Of a stretch of 5,307 bases of DNA, positions 1 through 5,307 are shown piece by piece. Under the pieces are notes generated by a model that was given only the letters and a program-made list of their open reading frames with translations, was not told where the DNA came from and ran no database searches. This stretch comes from Acidobacteriota bacterium. GTDB taxonomy: Bacteria > Acidobacteriota > Terriglobia > UBA7540. Location: the NCBI GenBank assembly GCA_021789565.1, contig JAJYJL010000712.1, forward strand, positions 1 to 5,307. The letters run 5' to 3'. The position numbers were made by a program, and so were the translations under genes. Within the stretch, counting starts at the first letter, position 1. Every line of letters starts with the position of its first letter.

Positions 1-69
1 CTCCATCTCCTCGCGCAAAGCTTCATTGAGCGCGGCGGAGTAAGTAACAATACGCTCCCCCTCAGGCAT
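1..69 (-). CDS. 2-oxo acid dehydrogenase E1 component, beta subunit (N-terminal fragment)
   Basis: The first 23 codons of a gene that leaves the window at its left edge. The peptide starts MPEGERIVTYSAALNEALRE, and the stretch ITY-x-x-ALNEALREEM is the characteristic opening of E1 beta subunits (transketolase pyrimidine-binding family) of pyruvate, acetoin and branched-chain 2-oxo acid dehydrogenases. In these enzymes the beta subunit pairs with alpha to form the thiamine-diphosphate active site in the cytoplasm. The ATG overlaps the end of the alpha gene by 8 bp in a different frame, and a strong GGGAGG ribosome-binding site sits 6 bases upstream, so alpha and beta are translationally coupled. 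The alpha-beta gene order is standard for this family. Only the N-terminus is visible, so the substrate class cannot be judged. The assignment is strong because motif and context agree. Confidence 0.85.
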   Translation of the reverse strand, partial: MPEGERIVTYSAALNEALREEME

Positions 70-1069
70 ACAGATCCTCCCAGGCCGTGGTGGGTTCTGG
101 AAAAGGGCTCGCCATGGCAAACTCAATGGCTTCGCCCACCTCGTGCTCTGCCTGCCGAGTAAGCTCATCAGCCTCCCCGGCAGTAAGCAATCTTTCCTCG
201 ATAAGCCGCTTCGTCAAACTCGCTATCGGATCTTTCTCCTTCCACGCCGAGAGTTCTTCCTTACTTCGATATTTCAGAGTATCTCCAGAAAAATGGCCTT
301 CGTAACGATAACAAGTCGCTTCCACGAAAAAAGGTCCGCCACCTTTTCTTGCTTGCGCTGCGACCTCTTGGACCATATCGAACACAGCTACAACATCTCT
401 TCCATCTACCTGAAAACCGGGGACACCAATCGCCGTGGCGCGTTGAACTACCTGGGCCACCGAGGTCATCTCCGCCGGGCGTGCGGACATCGCGAACTGG
501 TTGTTCTCACACAGTAGGATAATCGGTAGCTTCCAAATAGCAGCCATGTTCCCGGCCTCAAGGAAGATCCCTTGGTTAACGGCGCCGTCTCCAAAGAAGC
601 AAAGTGCGACTTGCTGGCTATTTCGCAACAAAGCCGAAAGGGCTGCACCCACCGCAATTCCGATGCCTCCGCCCACGATTCCATTGGCTCCCAGCATTCC
701 GATGGAAAAGTCAGCTATATGCATGCTCCCCCCTTTGCCTCGGCAATACCCATCAGCCCGGCCAAGAAGTTCGGCCATCATGCGCTTAATGTCTCCCCCC
801 TTGGCGATTGTGTGTCCGTGCCCGCGGTGAGTGCTCGTCACATAATCGGTCTTTTCCAGAGCGAAGCAGGCGCCAACAGCTACCGCCTCCTGTCCGATGG
901 ACGCGTGACTTGAACCACGGATCAGACCCTGCGTATACAGAGAGGGCAGCCGACCATCAAAGGCACGAATTAGAAGCATCCGCCGAAGCATCTCAATGAG
1001 AGTGTCGGGGCTGAGCTGCCTTTCCCTGAGTTGACTCTTTCTAGTGGTACTCACATTCTTAGTGGCCAT
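62..1069 (-). CDS. Thiamine-diphosphate-dependent 2-oxo acid dehydrogenase E1 component, alpha subunit
   Basis: A 335-residue protein, the usual length for bacterial E1 alpha subunits of the pyruvate/acetoin/branched-chain dehydrogenase family. E1 decarboxylates a 2-oxo acid on thiamine diphosphate and passes the acyl group to the lipoyl arm of E2 in a cytoplasmic complex. Visible features are SSHASIGQEA (53-62), the THRGHGH segment (80-86), and the thiamine-diphosphate/Mg motif with GDG at 160-162 closing on ENN at 188-190. The active-site loop YRYEGHFSGD (254-263) is followed by YRSKEE (267-272). All key motif residues are present. The ATG directly follows an in-frame TGA, so no upstream extension is possible. 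The Shine-Dalgarno is poor, which may mean reinitiation after the small ORF upstream. It overlaps the beta gene by 8 bp. Neither E2 nor E3 lies in the window. The sequence does not distinguish pyruvate, acetoin or another 2-oxo acid as substrate, so no gene symbol is given. Confidence 0.93.
   Translation of the reverse strand: MATKNVSTTRKSQLRERQLSPDTLIEMLRRMLLIRAFDGRLPSLYTQGLIRGSSHASIGQEAVAVGACFALEKTDYVTSTHRGHGHTIAKGGDIKRMMAELLGRADGYCRGKGGSMHIADFSIGMLGANGIVGGGIGIAVGAALSALLRNSQQVALCFFGDGAVNQGIFLEAGNMAAIWKLPIILLCENNQFAMSARPAEMTSVAQVVQRATAIGVPGFQVDGRDVVAVFDMVQEVAAQARKGGGPFFVEATCYRYEGHFSGDTLKYRSKEELSAWKEKDPIASLTKRLIEERLLTAGEADELTRQAEHEVGEAIEFAMASPFPEPTTAWEDLYA
76..81 (-). promoter_or_regulatory. 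Shine-Dalgarno site of the E1 beta gene
   Basis: The minus strand reads GGGAGG, then six bases, then ATG. This is a near-consensus ribosome-binding site placed inside the last codons of the alpha gene. It fixes the beta start at the ATG overlapping the alpha stop codon and is the strongest ribosome-binding site in the window. The E1 alpha gene has no comparable site. Confidence 0.75.
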
Positions 1070-1198
1070 TCATCTGCAATGCGGACCCAGCCAGAGTTCC
1101 ATCCGCATAAATGAGCCGACCCTATTGCGTTCCTTCAAACTGGAACAAGTGAGCGGAACGATTTTTTTCTGGCCGATAACTTCCGTCGCGCATTCCAT
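1070..1198 (-). CDS. Possible 42-residue small ORF or leader peptide before E1 alpha
   Basis: An ATG at 1198 opens 42 codons ending in a TGA that directly abuts the E1 alpha ATG, in the same frame (TGAATG). A reasonable ribosome-binding site, GAGG, lies 7 bases upstream of this ATG, whereas E1 alpha itself lacks one. The peptide (MECATEVIGQKK...) has no family resemblance I can recognise, no signal peptide and no run of one amino acid typical of attenuators. It includes a run of seven A bases (1162-1168). It could be a translated leader that feeds ribosomes to E1 alpha by termination-reinitiation, or simply a chance ORF. The evidence is position and ribosome-binding site only. Confidence 0.22.
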   Translation of the reverse strand: MECATEVIGQKKIVPLTCSSLKERNRVGSFMRMELWLGPHCR

Positions 1199-1348
1199 CT
1201 CGCCACCTCAACCCGCCTTCCTAAAGGGTGCCCTCGACTTCGACGCGGGGGGAGCCTCCTTTCTCTTGGCTAGGGAGACTGCCCGACATCGTAACTAGGG
1301 GCCAGAGCCATAAATTTGACGAGGCCTGGGCCCGTCGACTCATGGAAC
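1070..1348. other. Intergenic region between esterase and E1 alpha
   Basis: These 279 bp separate two co-directional genes. I see no convincing promoter hexamer pair and no hairpin followed by a T-run on the minus strand that would end esterase transcription, so read-through into E1 alpha is possible. The half nearest E1 alpha holds the 42-codon small ORF described separately. The half nearest the esterase holds a 40-codon ORF (1343-1221) without a ribosome-binding site, which I do not call a gene. A short inverted repeat, GTTCC/GGAAC with an 8-base spacer (1129-1146), is the only symmetrical element noticed. Confidence 0.5.
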
Positions 1349-3436
1349 TCATGCTTGGCGAACTCTTTCCTGCCCCGCAAGCATTATCAAATTATCTATG
1401 TCAAACTCCTTGTATAAACCCAGGCAAAAGAGGTCAGGTGCCTCCTGGTACGTCACAGGCTTATTCAGGAGATAATCTAGACTCGGCATGCCGCGGCGAA
1501 TGAGGATTTTGGAAAACAGATCTGGCGCCAGTGCCGCGGCGACGAGTGCCGCGACCTGGCTTCGAATTCCGGTACTTTCCAGAACTACAGCATGGGATCC
1601 ATGCCTTTGTGCTTTCAGCCACGACGTGGCTGCAATTAACTGTGATGCCTCAATTCCGATTGGCGGCTCGCCTATGGATGCTAACAATTGTGCAAATAGT
1701 GCCGACGGGCAAAAGGGCGCCTTGGGAGCCCCCAATTCATCGGGAGAGGCATCGCCTGTGAAGATGAGGTTGAGTGCCAAAACCTGCTCGCCACGGTTCA
1801 GATGCCAGGCTATGGAATTAGCGCGGCACCCCGAGCATATCGGCGCCTGCGAGGGGATTGAAAAAACTTCCGACTGGACGCTTTGGAATCCGTCATCATT
1901 AAGAATGACTACGCTCGGGGCGTTAGGTGGCGCTGTCGTCGCCTTCAGCCAAACTGCTGTGCAGCTGAGCTCATTCGCAAACTCAAGCCGGTAGGAAAGA
2001 GTTTCGAGCCCCTTGTCCCGAGTGCTACTGATAGCCCAGGCCTGCTTGACTGCCCCGGGCTTGTAACCGACAAGACTGGTCAGCCGCGTTCTTGCTGAAC
2101 GAGCCCAGGTTTCGCGAGAGGTAACGTCCGGTCGTATAGGGGATCGCTCAATCGAGGTAGCGAACTTCCTCGCTAACCCAAGGATGGTCAAGTTCTCCTT
2201 AGGAAGGCCGACTGCAAGTTGTTCACAGCTTTTGATGTCAGCGTCGACGGGAATCTCTTGATACGAAGGGGGTAAACCGAAGTGCTGCGTAAAAAACGCA
2301 TACGATTGCTCTCGGTTATGGAGTGCGTAATTGTGCGTTCCAGGATCAACGTTTTCGTGCCACGCTAAGTCATCCTCGTTGCCGTATAGTCTAAAGAACG
2401 GTTTTATGTCATCGAAGAGATACGGTTTCCCCAAGGGGGCCCGCATACCATATTGATCCATAGCCGCGTAAATTAACAGTGTTGGGCGGGGTGCGCGCAT
2501 CGCGGTGAGTGTTGTATAGTCAAAATTAATGCGCAAATTCGGAGGGTTATATTCGATATCCCCCACGTCGGAGCCCCGCTCTACTGACGAGACAAACGGG
2601 AAATATCCCGAAACCGGAACGGCCGCAAAGACCCTCTCGTCGAGAGCGCTCGAAACGATGGTTTGCCAAGCACCTCCCGACAGCCCCGTCACCCCGATTC
2701 GTTTAGGGTCAATATTCGGGTGATTGAATAGATAGTCCAACCCCCTTCGCATGGCTAAGTAGAACAGACCGGTGGCACAAGCACCAACCAAGTTTAGGTG
2801 CGCTCCAAACCAATGATCGTTTTCCGGCTGACCTAGCTCTCCCATGCCTAACCACTCCAAGTGCAATGCAAACATGCCCCGCAAAGCATAATTGATGCAC
2901 CGCTTTTGTTCATATTCCGCCGCCTTCCCCTGGGGTGAATGTCCGCTTAGATTAAGAATGGCAGGAACATTGCCCGACAACTTCTCGGGCTCGTACATAA
3001 TTGCAGTGGACATGAAACCGGGGACTATTTCGTATCTCAGCTTTCGAATCCGATAGGCCTTACCGGAGGTGGGTACACTTCCAACATCTTCAAAGGTCAG
3101 AGGCGAGTTGACCCAATTCTCTGGCCATCCATGAAAAATGACCTTGTTTAACACTTCCTTTCGCAGCCGCTTCTCCTCCGCCGTCCACTCCTGAGGAGTT
3201 TCGGGAGAGGGCAATTTGGGGACGCGCTTCATCAGATACTCGCGCAGCTGAAATTTAACGACGTCTGGTGTCTCGATTTTCAGTGGTGCCAGAACCCCAG
3301 CTACTTGTTCCGAATCGGAATACGACTCCAAGAGAGATGGTGTAAACAGGAGAGTAGAGCTTCCCCCCATGACGATGCCAACCACCTTGGCTGAGGTCTG
3401 CAAGAACTGACGACGAAAAAACTGTTCGCGAGACAT
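1349..3436 (-). CDS. Tat-exported tandem alpha/beta-hydrolase, acetylxylan-esterase-like
   Basis: From the chosen ATG the product has 695 residues. It begins with a twin-arginine signal: FFRRQFLQ with the arginines at 8-9, then the hydrophobic stretch VVGIVMGGSSTLLF. It should fold in the cytoplasm and act in the periplasm or outside. The first catalytic domain, about residues 130-385, is an alpha/beta-hydrolase of the acetylxylan-esterase/dienelactone-hydrolase type. It has an oxyanion-side LSGHSPQGK near 163-171, the nucleophile elbow GLSGG with Ser253, a probable acid Asp327 in AAMDQYG, and His368 in PGTHNY. The second half, about 450-695, resembles another hydrolase domain but has no GxSxG where the elbow is expected (VLESTGIRSQ, near 618-627), so it is probably non-catalytic. 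The open frame extends upstream to 3544 but would then overlap the transporter by 94 bp. Candidate ATGs lie at 3451 (sharing one base with the transporter stop, TAATG), 3442 and 3436. I prefer 3436, with GGGA nine bases upstream and the shortest typical Tat n-region. The substrate, an acetyl or methyl ester of a plant polysaccharide, is inferred. Confidence 0.85.
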   Translation of the reverse strand: MSREQFFRRQFLQTSAKVVGIVMGGSSTLLFTPSLLESYSDSEQVAGVLAPLKIETPDVVKFQLREYLMKRVPKLPSPETPQEWTAEEKRLRKEVLNKVIFHGWPENWVNSPLTFEDVGSVPTSGKAYRIRKLRYEIVPGFMSTAIMYEPEKLSGNVPAILNLSGHSPQGKAAEYEQKRCINYALRGMFALHLEWLGMGELGQPENDHWFGAHLNLVGACATGLFYLAMRRGLDYLFNHPNIDPKRIGVTGLSGGAWQTIVSSALDERVFAAVPVSGYFPFVSSVERGSDVGDIEYNPPNLRINFDYTTLTAMRAPRPTLLIYAAMDQYGMRAPLGKPYLFDDIKPFFRLYGNEDDLAWHENVDPGTHNYALHNREQSYAFFTQHFGLPPSYQEIPVDADIKSCEQLAVGLPKENLTILGLARKFATSIERSPIRPDVTSRETWARSARTRLTSLVGYKPGAVKQAWAISSTRDKGLETLSYRLEFANELSCTAVWLKATTAPPNAPSVVILNDDGFQSVQSEVFSIPSQAPICSGCRANSIAWHLNRGEQVLALNLIFTGDASPDELGAPKAPFCPSALFAQLLASIGEPPIGIEASQLIAATSWLKAQRHGSHAVVLESTGIRSQVAALVAAALAPDLFSKILIRRGMPSLDYLLNKPVTYQEAPDLFCLGLYKEFDIDNLIMLAGQERVRQA

Positions 3437-3450
3437 GCGCATTCTTCCCA

Positions 3451-4860
3451 TTAGAAATGTGAATTTCCATCCCCTGTAGCCTGGGGAGCACGAACTTTCG
3501 ATGTGCTTTCTGCACCGTTCCACAACGTTCGTGCCGAATGCCACCCGCCCTTTGCCACGTTATCATGTCCAATAAACTTCCATAAGATCGCTGCAATCAA
3601 ACTAAACAGGCCAGCAAGGGTCAAGGCTGAGGTCCACCCGTACCGCTTGGCGACCCATGGTGTTAGTATGGGCGCCACGATCCCTCCAAAGCTCGCGCCC
3701 GCGTTCATAACTCCTGATACGGTGGCCCCGAATTGCGGGAAAATGTCCAGGGCTGTGGCAAAATAAGAGCTGATGGCGATGTATATGGAACCCGCTCCCA
3801 TTGCAAAACAAGCGACCGCCGCATACTGATTCTGGATCCTGGCACCCATTGGAATTAACAACGCCGCAGAGACCAACCCTCCCATTGCAACCCTTCGTCG
3901 AGCGGCAGCTTTTCCAGCTTGGCGCATGAGACGGTCGCTCAACCATCCGCCAAACGGAGCCGTCAATGCCATGGCCACGAACGGCGTAGCCGAAAAAATC
4001 GAACTCCGAAGCAGCGAAATGCCGCGTATGTCCACCAAATAGGGATTGAACCAGAAGAAATACACGTACGTAATGTACCCGAAGAAAAAAATCGACGTGG
4101 TTAGGAACCACAATTGCCGATTTCTGAGAATAAGGCGCCAGGGGGTTTTCAGCGTTGTCGGAAGAGTATCTGATAACGGCTCGAGCATCGGAGGTGCTAC
4201 CAGCTTAGCGCGTGTATCGCCAGCCGCTCGCTCGGGTATTCCCACGTCAAAGCAGATTGCCATCATGATCCCTATGATGGCGGAAATATGAAACGCAGAT
4301 CGCCAGCCATAATGCAACATAATCCATGCAACAAATGGTGGAGTGGCTGCTGAACCGACACCCATGCCCGCCCACATGACGCCGATCGCGAGTCCGCGGT
4401 CCTCAAGCCGAAACCAATCGCCAATAATTCCGTTTGCGCAGGGATATCCTGCAGCCTCTCCACACCCAACCAAAAAACGCAGAATCCAGAAAGCCGCCAG
4501 TACGCCGACAAAAGAAACTAAAAACGGTTCTCCCGCCAATGCAGTCATGCCAGTGAAAACTGACCACCAGATGAGGGCCACGTTAAGTAGCTTCTTGTGT
4601 CCGAACCTATCCCCAAGCCAGCCTCCAGGAACCTGAAATAACATATAGCCAACAACGAACGCACTGAAGATTGTTCCCAACTCTAGGCGGCTGAGCCCGT
4701 ATTCGTGCTCGATTGAAGTGCTGGCAATGGAGATGTTCACGCGATCGAGATAGGTGACCACACTGAAGAGAAAAAGAAACAACAAGACCTGCTGCTGACC
4801 TTTTAAGCGACCTCCCACGTTCTCTTTTCCAGACGCGGGGTGTGTTGAAACTTCAGCCAT
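3451..4860 (-). CDS. MFS transporter, anion:cation symporter (ACS) family
   Basis: A 469-residue inner-membrane protein with about twelve hydrophobic segments in two groups of six, split by a hydrophilic loop near 206-245. Family features are TYLDRVNIS in TM1 (36-44), FVVGYMLFQVPGGWLGDRFG covering TM2 and MFS motif A (68-87), and RFLVGCGEAAGYPCANGIIGDWF in and after TM4 (128-150). The second half carries the equivalent loop GGWLSDRLMR (304-313). These are hallmarks of the ACS family, whose members carry hexuronates, galactonate, glucarate, tartrate or phthalate with protons, so an organic or sugar-acid substrate is expected but not specified. About 40 hydrophilic residues follow TM12, a longer tail than many relatives have. 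The stop overlaps the first candidate ATG of the esterase gene by one base, indicating co-expression. The ATG at 4860 has only a weak Shine-Dalgarno. A GTG at codon 15 is a less likely alternative. Confidence 0.93.
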   Translation of the reverse strand: MAEVSTHPASGKENVGGRLKGQQQVLLFLFLFSVVTYLDRVNISIASTSIEHEYGLSRLELGTIFSAFVVGYMLFQVPGGWLGDRFGHKKLLNVALIWWSVFTGMTALAGEPFLVSFVGVLAAFWILRFLVGCGEAAGYPCANGIIGDWFRLEDRGLAIGVMWAGMGVGSAATPPFVAWIMLHYGWRSAFHISAIIGIMMAICFDVGIPERAAGDTRAKLVAPPMLEPLSDTLPTTLKTPWRLILRNRQLWFLTTSIFFFGYITYVYFFWFNPYLVDIRGISLLRSSIFSATPFVAMALTAPFGGWLSDRLMRQAGKAAARRRVAMGGLVSAALLIPMGARIQNQYAAVACFAMGAGSIYIAISSYFATALDIFPQFGATVSGVMNAGASFGGIVAPILTPWVAKRYGWTSALTLAGLFSLIAAILWKFIGHDNVAKGGWHSARTLWNGAESTSKVRAPQATGDGNSHF

Positions 4861-5141
4861 GCAGCTTGCCCCAGATGCGCTATATACTTTTACCTTTCAA
4901 AGAGGATAACCGTCGCCTCGGCTTGCCGGCTTATTGATACCTCAGTCGGGTAAGAGACAGCCCTTCCGCCGGCATCCAAGTTTGATTTTGCCGTACGTCC
5001 TCCCTCATCCTGGCTCCAGACCACAACCAATACAGTTGCAATTTCCCGCGCTAACGGTTCGACCATTGGTCTGCCAATCCCCAGGCTGATCCCCCGGGTC
5101 TGGGACTTTTCTGCTTCAGCCTCACGATAGGCGGTCTCCGT
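4861..5141. other. Intergenic region between the glycosidase-like gene end and the transporter
   Basis: These 281 bp contain no ORF with a ribosome-binding site on either strand that I would support. Nothing resembles a strong rho-independent terminator after the upstream gene: the nearest hairpin has a four-base-pair stem (GCCT/AGGC) and no T-run. There is a five-base-pair inverted repeat ATTGG/CCAAT with a four-base loop (5065-5078), and a nine-base direct repeat TAAGAGACA (4951-4959 and 5147-5155, the latter overlapping the end of the upstream gene). Both are within chance expectation. It is the most likely place for a regulator-binding site controlling the downstream cassette, but no clear operator is visible. 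Confidence 0.45.
4881..4909 (-). promoter_or_regulatory. Weak candidate sigma-70 promoter for the transporter operon
   Basis: On the minus strand TTATCC (4909-4904) is followed after 17 bases by TATATA (4886-4881), about 20 bases before the transporter ATG. Spacing is ideal, but the -35 matches consensus at only three of six positions and the -10 at four. The local A/T-rich patch stands out from its surroundings. The very short 5' leader it implies makes this tentative, and transcription from the upstream gene is equally possible. Confidence 0.25.
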
Positions 5142-5307
5142 TTAGTTAAGAGACAACGGAGCACTTCGATGCTTAGGTTGCAGTGTCACGACAGCGACGG
5201 CCAGTCCCTTCAAGGTTAGCTGGTCATTCTCGAGCGTCGTGGTCGCCGGTGGTTCAAACCCCGTCGTTTGGTCCACATACTCGACCCGCGCGCCTTTGCC
5301 CTCCGGA
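5142..5307 (-). CDS. C-terminal fragment of a larger protein, possibly a glycoside hydrolase
   Basis: The minus strand is open from the right edge for 54 codons to a TAA at 5142-5144. The peptide contains ARVEYVDQTTGFEPPATT and then LTLKGLAVAVVTLQ before a short polar tail. The alternation of short beta-strand-like segments, and a final strand of the type 'L-x-G-x-A-V-A-V-V-T-L', resemble the C-terminal beta-sandwich that ends many secreted bacterial glycoside hydrolases. The catalytic part is outside the window, so neither family nor substrate can be named. Coding status is supported by the protein-like composition, the same strand as all neighbours, and a sensible position 281 bp before the transporter. 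The fragment could instead end another beta-rich secreted protein. Confidence 0.55.
   Translation of the reverse strand, partial: PEGKGARVEYVDQTTGFEPPATTTLENDQLTLKGLAVAVVTLQPKHRSAPLSLN

Noticed and set aside
53..69. Possible alpha-beta fusion with a single TGA between them.
   Set aside because: Counting the run of five G bases after the TGA shows that beta is in a different frame from alpha and has its own ATG and strong ribosome-binding site, so this is an ordinary 8-bp gene overlap.
1129..1146. Inverted repeat GTTCC/GGAAC with an 8-base spacer in the gap upstream of E1 alpha.
   Set aside because: Only five base pairs with mismatched inner and outer bases and no T-run. Too short to call as operator or terminator, and it lies inside the possible small ORF.
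1221..1343. A 40-codon minus-strand ORF starting 5 bases after the esterase stop, ending in PRVEVEGTL.
   Set aside because: No Shine-Dalgarno, no recognisable family, and a length expected by chance in a non-coding gap. Its position close behind the esterase is the only support.
1488..1994. A 168-residue plus-strand open frame opposite the esterase gene.
   Set aside because: It is antisense to a gene with strong domain evidence, and its low-complexity Ala/Ser-rich translation is typical of a shadow frame.
3602..4111. A 169-residue minus-strand open frame inside the transporter gene.
   Set aside because: It lies wholly within the clear ACS transporter frame, its translation has no family features, and it is explained as an alternate-frame shadow.
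4951..4960. TAAGAGACAG, matching ten bases of the Tn5 mosaic end, with a nine-base copy at 5147-5155.
   Set aside because: The match stops after ten bases, there is no second end or transposase, and the repeat is within chance for this length. It is neither a transposon end nor a clear library-adapter remnant.
5120..5133. GCCT/AGGC hairpin just after the upstream gene, considered as a terminator.
   Set aside because: A four-base-pair stem and no following T-run on the minus strand.

Overview
The window looks like a bacterial chromosomal segment in which every convincing gene lies on the minus strand, so transcription runs from high to low coordinates. Base composition is moderate, a little above 50 % GC by eye. 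A Tat-exported two-part esterase, an ACS-type sugar-acid transporter and the end of what may be a polysaccharide-degrading enzyme together suggest a Gram-negative soil or plant-litter heterotroph. Acidobacteriota is the most plausible phylum, but that rests on gene content alone and no marker gene is present.

In transcription order the layout is as follows. (1) 5307-5142: the last 54 codons of a gene entering from the right edge, possibly the C-terminal beta-sandwich of a glycoside hydrolase. (2) 5141-4861: 281 bp with no convincing gene and one weak promoter candidate. (3) 4860-3451: an MFS transporter of the anion:cation symporter (ACS) family. (4) 3436-1349: a Tat-secreted tandem alpha/beta-hydrolase of the acetylxylan-esterase type. 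Its earliest plausible start shares one base with the transporter stop, so the two are coupled. (5) 1348-1070: 279 bp containing a possible 42-codon small ORF that abuts the next gene. (6) 1069-62: the alpha subunit of a thiamine-diphosphate-dependent 2-oxo acid dehydrogenase (E1). (7) 69-1: the first 23 codons of the matching E1 beta subunit, overlapping alpha by 8 bp and running off the left edge.

Read together, the locus resembles a carbohydrate or sugar-acid utilisation cassette. An exported esterase (and perhaps a glycosidase) would release a substrate, the ACS transporter would import a carboxylated product, and the E1 alpha/beta pair would oxidatively decarboxylate a 2-oxo acid derived from it. 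The family assignments for transporter, esterase and E1 subunits are solid. The joint pathway and the substrate are inference. I found no transposon, CRISPR array, RNA gene or clear novel defence or mobile system.
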